Assembly: GCF_012844225.1 (NCBI RefSeq)
Contig: NZ_JABAGQ010000011.1
Span: forward strand, 1 to 64,000
Origin: Rhodococcus sp. 105337
GTDB taxonomy: Bacteria; Actinomycetota; Actinomycetes; Mycobacteriales; Mycobacteriaceae
Reading direction: 5' to 3'
Length of the DNA: 64,000 bases
The first letter of the stretch is position 1. Each line of letters opens with the position of its first letter. The notes under the pieces are model-generated. The model did no database searches, was not told the DNA's origin, and was given only the letters and a program-made list of their open reading frames with translations. A program made the translations under genes and the position numbers. This document shows, in pieces, positions 36,965-46,716 of this stretch.

Positions 36965-39268
36965 GTGCCGGCCGATGGCGCGTCCCACCCAGACCTCGAG
37001 CCTGAGCAGGCCTACGTCTCGATGCTCTACCGGCACCTCGACGACCTGCGCGACTACGCGAAGACGAGGCTGACCCGCGTGCTCCGGGAGTCGGGGGGCA
37101 CCCCGCAGGCACGCTCCGAACGTGAGTCGTTCACCCAGATGTATACCGAGGATCTCGCGAAGTACGACGCCGCGGAACACGGCCTGTGCTTCGGGCGGAT
37201 CGACGTGCGGGACGACGAGGTCGACAACGACGGGGGCCTCGACAGCCGATACATCGGGCGCATCGGAATTCTGGACGAAGACAACGACTACGAGTCGCTT
37301 CTCCTCGACTGGCGGGCACCGCAGGCGCGGCCTTTCTATCTCGCCACGCCGGCAACACCCGACGGCGTGGTGCTGCGTCGCCACATCCGCAGTCGTGGAC
37401 GTTCGGTGACCGCCCTGAACGACGAATACCTCGATCTCGACGCCGCGCAGGAGCACTCCGACACCCCGGCTGCAGGCGGAGTCGCCGGCGAGTCCGCCCT
37501 GCTGGCGGCCCTCAACGCCGCCCGCACCGGGCAGATGCACGACATCGTGGCCACCATCCAGGCCCAGCAGGACGCGATCATCCGCTCCGAGCACCGAAGC
37601 GTGCTCGTGGTGCAAGGCGGGCCGGGAACGGGCAAGACTGCGGTGGCGCTGCACCGCGCCGCATACCTGCTCTACACGTACCGGAAGCAACTCGCGAAGA
37701 GCGGCGTGCTCATCATCGGCCCGAATTCCACCTTCCTCGACTACATCGGTCAGGTGCTGCCCTCCCTCGGTGAGACGGGCGTGCTGCTGTCCACCATCGG
37801 CGACCTGTATCCGGGTGTGAAGGCCACGCTGGACGACAGCCGCGAGGCCGGTGAACTCAAGGGGTCGTCGGCCATGGTCGACATCCTCAAGAAGGCGGTG
37901 CGGGACCGGCAGGAAGTCCCGAGTTCCCCGGTGCCCGTCTCGTTCGACACCTACCGCCTCATGCTCGACCGGAAATCTGTCTCGCGTGCACGCGGCCGGG
38001 CGCGCTCGTCGCGTCGGCCACACAATCTGGCTCGTCCGATTTTCGTGTCCGCGGTCATCGAAGCGCTCGCAGACCAGCTCGCCTCCATCATCGGTACCGA
38101 CCTGGTCAACGGCGGAAACCTGCTCAGCCGCGACGACATCGACGACATCCGGTCGGAGATGCGGGCGGACCGGGACATCGTCTCCGCGATCGACGCCTTG
38201 TGGCCGGAACTGACCCCGCAGCAGGTGCTCACGGATCTGCTCGGCTCACGGGAACGTCTTGCCTCGGCCGCTCCGCACTTCTCGGAAGACCAGATCGAGG
38301 CTCTCTACCGCCCGGACGGTGCAGGACGTTTCAGCGCCGCCGATGCCCCGTTGCTCGACGAGATCGCCGAACTGCTCGGGGTCGACGACGCGGCGGAACG
38401 AGAACGCGCGTCCCGTAGGTGGCGCAGGCAGATCGCCGATGCCCAAGGCGCACTCGACATCCTCACCGGTTCCGCACCGCAGGATCTCGAGGACGACCTC
38501 GACCCCGAACTGCTCATGGCGTACGACCTGATCGACGCGTCCCAGCTTGCGGAGCGCCAGGACCACCGGGACCACGAGACCACCGCGGAACGTGCTGCCG
38601 GTGATCGGACCTGGACCTACGGGCACGTGATCGTCGACGAAGCGCAGGAACTGTCGGAGATGGCGTGGCGGGCGCTGATGCGCCGAATCCCGAACCGGTG
38701 GATGACCCTCGTGGGCGACACCGCCCAGACCGGTGATCCGGCGGGCAGCACGTCGTGGCAGCGGGTCCTCGAGCCGTATGTCGCGAACCGGTGGAAGAAG
38801 GCCGAACTCACCGTCAACTACCGGACACCGGCAGAGATCATGCGGGTCGCGCACGCGGTGCTCGCGGAGATCGACCCCGAGCAACTCCCGCCGGAGTCGG
38901 TGCGCGAATCCGGCTACGAACCCTGGGCACGTTCGGTGGAGGCCGAAAGCTTGGTCGACGCGGTGCGCAGTGCACTGGACGAGGAGTCGGGACCGGGCAC
39001 GACGGCGGTTCTGGTACCTGCCCGCCTGGTGGCGGAGTGGGCGCACCTCGCCTCACCGTCGGTGACGGTCGCTGCCGTCAAGGACGTCAAGGGCCTCGAG
39101 TTCGACGCCGTGCTGCTGGTGGAGCCGTCCGAGATAGTGTCGGAATCTCCCCGCGGCATGAACGACCTCTATGTCGCACTGACCCGAGCGACCCAGAGAC
39201 TCGGCGTGCTGCACACCACCCCGCTCCCCCGGGTGCTCGACGGACTCGCCGCCCAGGCGCGGTGTTGA
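36965..39268 (+). CDS. helR: RNA polymerase recycling motor ATPase, HelR/HelD family
   Basis: UvrD-like superfamily 1 ATPase of 767 residues. The N-terminal arm (about 1-110) is charged and coiled-coil-like, which in HelD enters the RNA polymerase channel. Walker A is GGPGTGKTAVALHRAAYLLY near residue 218, Walker B VIVDEAQELSEMAW, motif III GDTAQTGDPAGS, and the C part has DVKGLEFDAVLLVEPSE. HelD/HelR proteins remove stalled RNA polymerase and HelR confers rifamycin tolerance in some actinobacteria. GTG 36965 has GAGGAG five bases upstream; TAGACT at 36899-36904 may be the -10. I do not see the rifamycin-associated inverted repeat upstream. Family sure, HelR subtype likely. Confidence 0.88.
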   Translation: MPADGASHPDLEPEQAYVSMLYRHLDDLRDYAKTRLTRVLRESGGTPQARSERESFTQMYTEDLAKYDAAEHGLCFGRIDVRDDEVDNDGGLDSRYIGRIGILDEDNDYESLLLDWRAPQARPFYLATPATPDGVVLRRHIRSRGRSVTALNDEYLDLDAAQEHSDTPAAGGVAGESALLAALNAARTGQMHDIVATIQAQQDAIIRSEHRSVLVVQGGPGTGKTAVALHRAAYLLYTYRKQLAKSGVLIIGPNSTFLDYIGQVLPSLGETGVLLSTIGDLYPGVKATLDDSREAGELKGSSAMVDILKKAVRDRQEVPSSPVPVSFDTYRLMLDRKSVSRARGRARSSRRPHNLARPIFVSAVIEALADQLASIIGTDLVNGGNLLSRDDIDDIRSEMRADRDIVSAIDALWPELTPQQVLTDLLGSRERLASAAPHFSEDQIEALYRPDGAGRFSAADAPLLDEIAELLGVDDAAERERASRRWRRQIADAQGALDILTGSAPQDLEDDLDPELLMAYDLIDASQLAERQDHRDHETTAERAAGDRTWTYGHVIVDEAQELSEMAWRALMRRIPNRWMTLVGDTAQTGDPAGSTSWQRVLEPYVANRWKKAELTVNYRTPAEIMRVAHAVLAEIDPEQLPPESVRESGYEPWARSVEAESLVDAVRSALDEESGPGTTAVLVPARLVAEWAHLASPSVTVAAVKDVKGLEFDAVLLVEPSEIVSESPRGMNDLYVALTRATQRLGVLHTTPLPRVLDGLAAQARC

Positions 39269-39422
39269 GCGGGGGCCGTCTCGAGGTAGCGGTGTGGAAG
39301 CAGCACGCCGTGGATCGGAACGATTCCGTTATGCCGGGAAGGTACGGTCCTGTGCACGGTGCCGTACGCCACGGCACCGCCGACAGAAACGTCCGGTTCG
39401 TCGACGGTGTGAGGTGAGGGTG

Positions 39423-39827
39423 ATGGGACGGGGACGGTGGCCGATCGGCGCCGCGGCTCGGGTTCTGCTCGCCGGCGCGGCAGTGCTCGCGGCTGCCGCA
39501 TGCTCGGCCGGCACAGCCGACCCCGTCGAGGCGGTGGAGACACCCACCGCCACGGCCGCGGCCGAGCCACCGGTACTGGACGCGCGCGCGACACGCATGA
39601 AGGAGACACTGGACGAAGCGGGACTGGTCGCAGATGTTCCGGACGAGACCCTGCTCGCGGTCGCGCGCGGACTGTGCGATCAGATCGCAGCCGGAATGCC
39701 GGAGGAACGCATCCTGGAGACAGCGCGGCCGATCGCGTCGTACGCCGCGGCGGCGACGCATACGACGGTGCCGGGCGACGATGCCGCCCGGCACTATGTC
39801 GAGATCACGCGCGAGACCTACTGCTGA
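39423..39827 (+). CDS. DUF732-like lipoprotein
   Basis: A 134-residue exported protein. Basic start MGRGRW, hydrophobic segment ARVLLAGAAVLAAAAC ending in a lipobox whose cysteine is about residue 24, then a Thr/Ala-rich linker and a folded domain with DETLLAVARGLCDQI and a C-terminal ETYC; the two cysteines could form a disulfide, as in the mycobacterial DUF732 fold. Start ATG 39423; in-frame GTGs at 39414 and 39420 are alternatives. Function unknown. It ends 25 bases before the convergent stress-protein gene. Confidence 0.78.
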   Translation: MGRGRWPIGAAARVLLAGAAVLAAAACSAGTADPVEAVETPTATAAAEPPVLDARATRMKETLDEAGLVADVPDETLLAVARGLCDQIAAGMPEERILETARPIASYAAAATHTTVPGDDAARHYVEITRETYC

Positions 39828-39851
39828 CTCCCGCGCGTTCGCGGAACTCTG

Positions 39852-40304
39852 TCAGCGGACGGTGTGCACGACCAGCACGTCGGAGGTCGCTTTCCGGGCC
39901 ACGTCCGACGGCACCGAGCCGAGGAGCCTGCCGGTGAGGGTGTTCAGTCCGCGGTTACCGATCACGATGAGATCCGCCTCGACCTCTGCGACGAGGGCGA
40001 GGAGGGATTCCACGGGCGAACCGACGACGGGCCGTTCGACGATGTTCTTCGCGCCCGCCACGGTGGCCTTTTCCCGTGCCGTGCGGAGGATTTCGTAGGT
40101 CGGTGCGGATCCGGTGACCTGGTAGGCCTCGTCGCGCAACACGTCTGCGGCGTGTGCGGTGTCCTTGGGATCGGCCGGGTAGTACGCACAGGCGATCACC
40201 AACTTGGCGCCGGCGTCTCCCGCGAGGGCAGCTGCCTTCTCCACCGCCTTGTACGACGATTCCGAACCGTCCGTCCCGACGACAATGGTCCGGTAGGCGC
40301 TCAT
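39852..40304 (-). CDS. universal stress protein
   Basis: A 150-residue single-domain UspA-family protein. It begins YRTIVVGTDGSESSYKAV and has the ATP-binding pattern IGNRGLNTLTGRLLGSVPSDV (G-2x-G-9x-GS). It resembles the M. tuberculosis cAMP-binding Usp Rv1636, which sits in the same gene neighbourhood. ATG 40304 has GGAGGA four bases upstream; the longer open frame to 40436 is not used. Probably binds a nucleotide and acts in stress or dormancy. Confidence 0.92.
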   Translation of the reverse strand: MSAYRTIVVGTDGSESSYKAVEKAAALAGDAGAKLVIACAYYPADPKDTAHAADVLRDEAYQVTGSAPTYEILRTAREKATVAGAKNIVERPVVGSPVESLLALVAEVEADLIVIGNRGLNTLTGRLLGSVPSDVARKATSDVLVVHTVR

Positions 40305-40489
40305 TCGTTCCTCCATCGTGTTCCGGTCACCGGCGCGTGCCGCCGATGGTGCCGGTGGAAGAAATGCGAACCCTCCCCCCGGCGCTGGCGTAGACAGTAT
40401 CGGGACACCGGGGCGCATGGGGGATTTGGGTCCCACGCCACAGGGACGCGTCCCGGACCCTCGCGGCCGCCGGGAGCGGTTATCCGGAT

Positions 40490-42649
40490 CTACTTCAGAC
40501 CGGCGGCGTCCATCCCCCGCAATTCCTTCTTGAGATCGGCGATCTCGTCGCGGAGCCGACCCGCCAGCTCGAACTGCAGATCGCGTGCGGCCTGCATCAT
40601 CTGGTCGGTGAGTTGCTGCACGAGGTCGGCCAATTCGGCGCGCGGCATCGTCGTGGTGTCGCGACCTTCGACGACACCGGAACTCGTCGCGCGTCCCGAC
40701 TCGCCCTGGGCGCGACGTCCGCGCGAGGCATTGCGGCCCGATCCGCCCACCTCGATGGCTTCGGTGTCCTCAGCTTCCTGATACACCTGGTCCATGATGT
40801 TGGCGATCTTCTTGCGCAACGGCTGCGGGTCGAGGCCGTGCTCCTTGTTGTAAGCGATCTGCTTCTCGCGCCGGCGGTCCGTCTCGTCGATGGCGCGCGC
40901 CATCGAGTCGGTGATCTTGTCGGCGTACATGTGCACTTCGCCGGAGACGTTGCGCGCCGCGCGCCCGATGGTCTGAATCAGCGACGTGCTCGAGCGGAGG
41001 AACCCCTCCTTGTCGGCGTCCAGGATCGCCACCAGCGACACCTCGGGGAGGTCGAGACCCTCACGGAGCAGGTTGATGCCCACGAGCACGTCGTACTCGC
41101 CCAGACGCAACTGCCGGAGCAGTTCGACGCGGCGCAACGTGTCGATGTCGGAGTGCAGGTACCGCACCCGGATACCGAGTTCGAGCAGGTAGTCGGTGAG
41201 GTCCTCGGCCATCTTCTTCGTCAGCGTCGTGACGAGCACACGTTCGTCGCGCTCGGCCCGCTCCCGGATCTCGTGGATGAGGTCGTCGATCTGGCCCTTG
41301 GTGGGCTTGACGACGACCTTCGGGTCTACCAGTCCGGTCGGGCGGATCACCTGTTCGACGAATTCGCCGCCGGTCCGTCCGAGTTCGTACGGTCCGGGCG
41401 TCGCCGACAGGTAGACGGTCTGGCCGATTCGAGACGCGAACTCCTCCCAGGTGAGCGGCCGGTTGTCGACGGCCGAGGGCAGGCGGAAACCGAATTCGAC
41501 GAGGTTGCGCTTGCGCGACATGTCGCCTTCGTACATGGCGCCGATCTGCGGCACCGTGACGTGGGACTCGTCGATGACGAGGAGGAAGTCTTCCGGGAAG
41601 TAGTCGATCAGCGTCGCGGGTGCGGTGCCGGCGGGCCGGCCGTCGATGTGCCGCGAGTAATTCTCGATGCCGGAGCAGAATCCGACCTGCCGGATCATCT
41701 CGAGATCGTACTGCGTGCGCATCCGCAGCCGCTGCGCCTCCAGAAGCTTGCCGCGGTTCTCGAGATCGGCGAGACGCTCCTCGAGTTCGGCTTCGATGTC
41801 CTTGACCGCGCGTTCCATCCGCTCGGGTCCGGCCACGTAGTGCGTCGCGGGGAAGATCCGCAACGAATCGACCTTGCGGACGACGTCGCCGGTGAGCGGG
41901 TGCAGGTAGTACAGGGCCTCGATCTCGTCGCCGAAGAACTCGATGCGGACCGCGAGTTCCTCGTAGGCAGGGATGATGTCGACGGTGTCGCCCTTCACAC
42001 GGAACGAGCCGCGGGTGAACGCGAGGTCGTTGCGGTTGTACTGCACGTCGACGAGCAGGCGGAGCAGGGCGTCGCGCGGAACTTCGAGGCCGACCTCGAG
42101 CTGGATCGAGCGGTCGAGGTAGGACTGCGGGGTGCCGAGGCCGTAGATGCAGGACACCGAGGCGACCACCACGACGTCGCGGCGGGAGAGCAGCGACGAA
42201 CTGGCCGAGTGACGCAACCGCTCGACGTCGTCGTTGATCGACGAGTCCTTCTCGATGTAGGTGTCGGTCTGCGCGATGTACGCCTCGGGCTGGTAGTAGT
42301 CGTAGTACGACACGAAGTACTCGACCGCATTGTTGGGCAGCATCTCCCGCAGCTCGTTGGCGAGCTGCGCGGCGAGAGTCTTGTTGGGTGCCATCACGAG
42401 GGTGGGACGTTGCAGCCGCTCGATGAGCCACGCGGTGGTAGCGGACTTGCCGGTACCCGTGGCACCGAGCAGGACGACGTCTTTCTCCCCCGCCTTCAGC
42501 CTGCGCTCGAGTTCGTCGATCGCGGCGGGCTGGTCGCCGGCGGGTTCGTATTCGCTGACGACCTCGAACGGGGCGTCGGTGCGTTCGATCTCCCCCACCG
42601 GACGGAACTCGGAATGGGCGACTACAGGATGCTCACTTGCGAACGCCAT
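40490..42649 (-). CDS. uvrB: excinuclease ABC subunit B
   Basis: UvrB of nucleotide excision repair, 719 residues. The P-loop is [14 protein letters not shown], the damage-verifying beta-hairpin is in [25 protein letters not shown]-type sequence, helicase motifs follow ([30 protein letters not shown]), and the C-terminal UVR helix-turn-helix that binds UvrC is in the last 60 residues. The N terminus is about 20 residues longer than in many orthologs, and starts could also lie at later codons. Divergent from the DUF402 gene. Confidence 0.97.
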   Translation of the reverse strand: MAFASEHPVVAHSEFRPVGEIERTDAPFEVVSEYEPAGDQPAAIDELERRLKAGEKDVVLLGATGTGKSATTAWLIERLQRPTLVMAPNKTLAAQLANELREMLPNNAVEYFVSYYDYYQPEAYIAQTDTYIEKDSSINDDVERLRHSASSSLLSRRDVVVVASVSCIYGLGTPQSYLDRSIQLEVGLEVPRDALLRLLVDVQYNRNDLAFTRGSFRVKGDTVDIIPAYEELAVRIEFFGDEIEALYYLHPLTGDVVRKVDSLRIFPATHYVAGPERMERAVKDIEAELEERLADLENRGKLLEAQRLRMRTQYDLEMIRQVGFCSGIENYSRHIDGRPAGTAPATLIDYFPEDFLLVIDESHVTVPQIGAMYEGDMSRKRNLVEFGFRLPSAVDNRPLTWEEFASRIGQTVYLSATPGPYELGRTGGEFVEQVIRPTGLVDPKVVVKPTKGQIDDLIHEIRERAERDERVLVTTLTKKMAEDLTDYLLELGIRVRYLHSDIDTLRRVELLRQLRLGEYDVLVGINLLREGLDLPEVSLVAILDADKEGFLRSSTSLIQTIGRAARNVSGEVHMYADKITDSMARAIDETDRRREKQIAYNKEHGLDPQPLRKKIANIMDQVYQEAEDTEAIEVGGSGRNASRGRRAQGESGRATSSGVVEGRDTTTMPRAELADLVQQLTDQMMQAARDLQFELAGRLRDEIADLKKELRGMDAAGLK

Positions 42650-42753
42650 GTTTCCAGGGTAATTGCTCCCACCGACACGTGCGGCGCGCCGCCGAGCCCG
42701 CCGCTCCCCGCCAGGCGCAACGCCCGTTCCCGCGCGGACGGTAACGTGCGGTC

Positions 42754-43263
42754 ATGACGCCGCACCTTCACCCCGTCAAAGAGGAACGTTTCGATGTTCC
42801 CGCGCAGACCAACACCGACCCGAAGGGCAATGTGCGGCCGGTGGACGTGTACCGGGTCGAGCCGTGGGGGCTGTACATGGCGCGGCCGGCGGACCACCAC
42901 GAGTTCGGGTACGTGGAGTCCTGGCTGCTGCCGTCCCGGCATCTGCGCGTGACGATCTTCCATTACCGACCCGGGCACGAGCGCGACCTGGATCGGTACG
43001 TCGATGTGGGCGAGTACTGGCGAGACGGTGACGTGTGGCATTCGCGCGACCACTACCTCGATCTTCTCGTCCGCACCGGCCGTGGCACCGCGGTAGAAGA
43101 TGTCGACGAACTGTTCGCCGCCGTCGCCGCGGGTCTGCTCGACACGGACGACGCCGAACTGGCCGTCCTGCGCGCGTTCGAAGCGGTCGACGGCATCGCC
43201 GCCCACGGTCACGACGTCGACGCGTGGCTGAGCTCGGTCGGGCTGCCGATCAGCTGGCAGTGA
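42754..43263 (+). CDS. DUF402 domain protein
   Basis: A 169-residue cytoplasmic protein of the DUF402/FomD-like fold. It has VYRVEPWGLYMARPADHHEF, then SWLLPSRHLRVTIFHYRPGHERDLDRYVDVGEYW and a C-terminal helical part. Some DUF402 proteins are nucleoside diphosphate or CMP-phosphonate hydrolases that use an acidic metal site; whether this one acts so is unknown. The M. tuberculosis neighbourhood has a comparable gene beside uvrB. Divergent from uvrB across 104 bases. Confidence 0.8.
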   Translation: MTPHLHPVKEERFDVPAQTNTDPKGNVRPVDVYRVEPWGLYMARPADHHEFGYVESWLLPSRHLRVTIFHYRPGHERDLDRYVDVGEYWRDGDVWHSRDHYLDLLVRTGRGTAVEDVDELFAAVAAGLLDTDDAELAVLRAFEAVDGIAAHGHDVDAWLSSVGLPISWQ

Positions 43264-43316
43264 CGCCCGCCGCTCCCCTGCTCATTCCCGGGCTCCGGCC
43301 CCGCTCGCAGCCGGAG

Positions 43317-43762
43317 CTACGAGCCGGTGCGGCGACCCGGGACGACCTCGCGACCGAGGATCTCGATCTGCTCGAGCACCACGTCGAGCGGCAGACCGGC
43401 GTGATCCATGAGGAACAGCTGACGCTGGTAGTCGCCCGCGTAGTCGGCGAAACCGAGGGTGCGCTCGACGACCTGTTCGGGGGTGCCCACGGTGAGCGGG
43501 GTCGTCGCAGAGAATTCCTCGAGGGACGGGCCGTGGCCGTACACCGGCGCGTTGTCGAAATACGGACGGACGATGCGCCTGGCCTCGGCTTCGGTTCCGC
43601 CATGAATACCTGGCCGCCGAGTCCGACGACGGCCTGCTCGGCCGCGCCGTGCCCGTACTGTTCGAAGCGGTTCCGGTACGGGGTGATCATCTGCCGGGTG
43701 TGTTCCTTGTTCCAGGAGCCGTCGCCGTAGAACGCTGGCTGTTCAGCGATTCCAGGCCACCG
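43317..43762 (-). pseudogene. remnant of an LLM flavin-dependent oxidoreductase
   Basis: C-terminal piece of a luciferase-like monooxygenase. Two minus-strand frames carry family sequence: GIAEQPAFYGDGSWNKEHTRQM, YRNRFEQYGHGAAEQAVVGLGGQVFMA (upstream), then EARRIVRPYFDNAPVYGHGPSLEEFS to QRQLFLMDHAGLPLDVVLEQIEILGREVVP (43317-43606). The frame changes near 43600 where one base is missing, and several residues are absent after YGDG. The N-terminal two thirds, including the barrel start, are gone. Relatives are about 340 residues, FMN-dependent monooxygenases of the CE1758 type. Not functional. Confidence 0.8.
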
Positions 43763-43796
43763 AGAACTACCACCTGCTCCGGCGCCTCGTCGAGCC

Positions 43797-44789
43797 CGGC
43801 AGAATCGACGATCGCCGCGTTCGGGACGCTGGCGGTCGGCTACGTCGCACGGCCCTTGGGGGGGTTTGGTATTCGGGCATTGCAGCGATCGGCTAGGCCG
43901 CAAGTCGATGCGGCGCGGCGTTGATGGTCGCGGAGCACTCCGGCGCCCGTCGACGGGGCTTCTGGACCGGCCTCATGCAACTCGGCTCCCCCATCGGATT
44001 TCTGCTGTCCACCCTGGCGGTCATGCTCGTCACTCTGCTTCCGAACGAATCGTTCGAGTCGTGGGGCTGGCGCATTCCGTTCATTGCCAGCGCGGCACTC
44101 CTGGCGATCGGCCTGTACGTCCGCATGAGCGTCGTCGAAAGTCCGGTCTTCGAAGAGGCCGCGGCGAAGGCACGGCGAGCGCGACACCGCCGGTGCTACA
44201 ACTGCTTCGCCAGCCTCGTCCACTCGTCCTTGCCTGCGCAGTGGGCATCGGACCTTTCGCGTTGACCGCGCTCATCACCTCGCACATCATCTCGTACACC
44301 ACCTCGATCGGGTACGAGTCTTCCACTGTCATGCGGATTCTGGTGGCGATGGCAGCAACCTCGGTCATCACGATCCCACTGTTCTCGGCCCTGTCCGACC
44401 GCATCGGCCGGCGGACGGTGAGCCTCACCGGCGCGGCTGTGGCCGTGCTGTATGCCTTGTATTCGATGATCGACGCCGGTTCGGTTGCGGTGCTGACCGT
44501 CGCGCTGATGCTCGGGCAGGTGGTGCAGTCCGCGATGTACGCGCCCCCCGCGCCGATGCTCTCTGAGATGTTCGGAACGAACGTGCGATATACCGGGGTG
44601 TCGTTCGGTTACCAGTTCGCCAGCCTGATCGGCGCAGGCTTTACCCCGATGATCGCTGCGAGCCTGCTGGTTGCCTTCGAGTGTGCCGCTGAGCCTCCTA
44701 CTCGCGGCGACCGCCGGAATCACCATCCTCGCAGCGTGGACCGCGTCGGAAACGAGCGGAAAGAACCTGGAACCAGCAAAATGGAGTAG
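43797..44789 (+). pseudogene. remnant of an MHS-family MFS transporter
   Basis: Broken metabolite:H+ symporter. Fragments in order: TIAAFGTLAVGYVARPLGG (first frame), LVFGHCSDRLGRKSM after a frameshift in a G7 run at 43858-43864, then LMVAEHSGARRRGFWTGLMQLG to VFEEAAAKARRA in a third frame after loss of about 45 residues, then TPPVLQLLRQPRPLVLACAVG to IAASLLVAF in another, and AATAGITILAAWTASETSGK in a last. The first about 60 residues are missing. Function lost; substrate of the ancestor unknown. Confidence 0.85.
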
Positions 44790-44806
44790 AGCCCACGACG
44801 GACCCG

Positions 44807-44839
44807 GTGGGTAGGCCCTGTTGTGCAGGGTCTACCCAC
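44807..44839. terminator. hairpin between the MFS remnant and coaE
   Basis: 14-bp stem with one mismatch, GTGGGTAGGCCCTG (44807-44820) with 44826-44839, loop TTGTG. It lies 36 bases past the coaE stop on the minus strand and also after the plus-strand remnant. Confidence 0.7.
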
Positions 44840-44875
44840 TGCAAAGGAAAGCCGACACCGGAGAAGGGCGTCCGG

Positions 44876-46093
44876 CTATGCGCTCCAGCCGGTGTCCTGC
44901 GCCCATGCCCACGCGCGGTGGTAGGCGCGGTCGAACCAGGGCGACTTCGCCTCGCTGTACGCCACGGCCGACTCCAACGGATCACCGAATGCCGACGCCG
45001 CGTCTGCTGCGGCACGTTTGACGTCGGCGTATTCCGCGGCCGCTTCCGCGTCGGCACGCAGCCAATCGCGTAGCAGCAGCGCGAACTGCTGCCCGGGCCA
45101 GCCGTCGACGCGCACCGCGACCCGCGCGGGCTGCCCAGGATCGGCGCTTCCGTGCAACCGCATCGCCCACAACGCAGGGTCCGTCTCGCCGCCCGCGCCG
45201 TACGAGGGCTTCGGCTGGTCGTGATCGACCTGCTCGATACGAGGGAAACCTGCGACGGCCAGCGGCTCGGCGAGCGCGTCGGCGGCAGCGAGGTCCGGCA
45301 CCGTGACCTGCAGATCGAGCGCGTCGACTGCGTCGAGCCCTGGCACTGCGGTCGATCCCACGTGGTCGATGCGCAGCGCGCTGCCGCCACAGGCCACGGC
45401 GAGCCGGGCGATCAGTCGTTGCGCTGACCGATCCCATTCGGGGCGTGCCGGAACGAGTACCGGCGCCGGTGTCACCGCGGTGCGGGTGCGCACGTTGCGT
45501 TCGAACGGCACCAGACGGTCTGCCCACAGCGTCCGTACCCGGCTCACCACATCGTCCGGCTCGCCGGTGTTGTCGAGCCAGACATCGGCCACCACGCGCC
45601 GCTGCTCTTCCGTGGCCTGCGCCGCGATCCGGGCACGAGCGTCGGACTCGGGCATTCCCCGTAGCTCGACCAGCCGGCGGAGTCGCTCGTCCTCCCCCGC
45701 GTGCACGACGGCCACCAGATGGAAGATCGGGGCCATTCCACCTTCGACGAGCAACGGAATGTCCTGTACGACGACTGCATCCTCCGGTGCCGCAGCAACG
45801 AGTTCGGCGGTGCGAGCGCCGACCCGCGGGTGGGTGATGGCATTGAGGACGGCGCGTGCGTCGTCGGTGGCGAACGCTTTGGCCGCGAGCGCGGGCCGGT
45901 CCAGCGAGCCGTCCGGCCGGAGAATGTCCTCTCCGAACGCGTCGACGAGTTCGGCGAGACCTTCCGAACCCGGCTCGACGATCTCGCGCGCGATCGCGTC
46001 GGCGTCGACGAGCACCGCCCCGAGATTCACGAGTTCCTTGGCGACAGTGGACTTACCCGCGCCGATACCTCCGGTCAACCCCATTCGCAGCAC
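44876..46093 (-). CDS. coaE: dephospho-CoA kinase fused to a GrpB/UPF0157 domain
   Basis: Last step of coenzyme A synthesis. Residues 1-200 are CoaE with the P-loop GLTGGIGAGKST, DADAIAREI and the lid near LVELRGMPESDARAR. Residues about 220-400 are a GrpB (nucleotidyltransferase-fold) domain with RIDHVGSTAVPGL. The fusion and the 405-residue length match the mycobacterial enzyme, where the second domain is thought to aid folding or stability. ATG-side start at 46093; conserved sequence begins directly. Downstream of rpsA on the same strand. Confidence 0.95.
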   Translation of the reverse strand: MLRMGLTGGIGAGKSTVAKELVNLGAVLVDADAIAREIVEPGSEGLAELVDAFGEDILRPDGSLDRPALAAKAFATDDARAVLNAITHPRVGARTAELVAAAPEDAVVVQDIPLLVEGGMAPIFHLVAVVHAGEDERLRRLVELRGMPESDARARIAAQATEEQRRVVADVWLDNTGEPDDVVSRVRTLWADRLVPFERNVRTRTAVTPAPVLVPARPEWDRSAQRLIARLAVACGGSALRIDHVGSTAVPGLDAVDALDLQVTVPDLAAADALAEPLAVAGFPRIEQVDHDQPKPSYGAGGETDPALWAMRLHGSADPGQPARVAVRVDGWPGQQFALLLRDWLRADAEAAAEYADVKRAAADAASAFGDPLESAVAYSEAKSPWFDRAYHRAWAWAQDTGWSA

Positions 46094-46309
46094 GCCGACC
46101 AGTGTCGCACCACACAGCCGAGCACCGTGAGTCGACCCGCCGCTGTCACGGCACAGTCACGGCACGGTCACAAGCTGGTCGCGACCGCGGCCTTCCTGGG
46201 GAAACACGGCCTTTCACCTGCGGTAAATGACCGGCAGGGCTCTTCGCGTCCGATATCGTCTTGGCGAAGCGTCCGACTCCGGTTATCCCGTTCATCGAGA
46301 AGGCAGGCT

Positions 46310-46522
46310 ATGCGTTCCTCCCCCTCACCTTCCGGTCGACATCGCCTCGGTATGGAACACGGTATTCACTGCGTCCTCATTCCCGAGGTGGCCGCCGCGC
46401 TCGCCGAGCATCGGCGCAACTGGTTCACCACGCTGCTGAGCAATGCGCGGCACAGTCACGCCGCGATGCGTAAGCGCGCGGCCGCACTTCCCGCGCAGTG
46501 GGCAACCCCCGCCGTGGGCTGA
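46310..46522 (+). CDS. small hypothetical protein, 70 residues
   Basis: ATG 46310 with AGGCAGG just upstream opens a 70-residue ORF. After a Ser/Pro/Arg-rich start it has MEHGIHCVLIPEVAAALAEHRRNWF, LLSNARHSHAAMRKRAAALPAQW. It looks like a real helical cytoplasmic protein: codon third positions are GC-rich and a hairpin (46561-46592) follows. I do not recognise the family. Another frame here (from 46261) is open but has poorer composition. Confidence 0.5.
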   Translation: MRSSPSPSGRHRLGMEHGIHCVLIPEVAAALAEHRRNWFTTLLSNARHSHAAMRKRAAALPAQWATPAVG

Positions 46523-46560
46523 TCCCGCACGGGCCGGACCGCTACGGTCACACACCACAA

Positions 46561-46592
46561 CGGCGACCCCTCCCGACAGGAGGTGGTCGCCG
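46561..46592 (+). terminator. hairpin after the 70-residue ORF
   Basis: CGGCGACCCCTCC (46561-46573) pairs with GGAGGTGGTCGCCG (46579-46592) with a one-base bulge. No T-run follows. Confidence 0.45.
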
Positions 46593-46657
46593 TCGTCGTC
46601 CGAGCCCGGGAGCGCCGCATGACGCACCGACGCAACCGGCACCGAACGCAGAAAAGC

Positions 46658-46692
46658 GGAAGACCCCGCACCGAATCGGTGCGGGGTCTTCC
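46658..46692 (-). terminator. intrinsic terminator of rpsA
   Basis: Arms GGAAGACCCCGCACCGA (46658-46674) and 46676-46692 form a 16-17 bp perfect stem; on the minus strand it is followed by GCTTTTC. It starts 25 bases past the rpsA stop. The best intrinsic terminator in the window. Confidence 0.9.
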
Positions 46693-46716
46693 GTCGATCA
46701 GAGTCGATCAGATCTG

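Noticed and set aside
43264-44875. Insertion sequence or phage remnant causing the decayed region
   Set aside because: No transposase, integrase, terminal inverted repeats or target duplications are visible; deletion plus frameshifts suffices.
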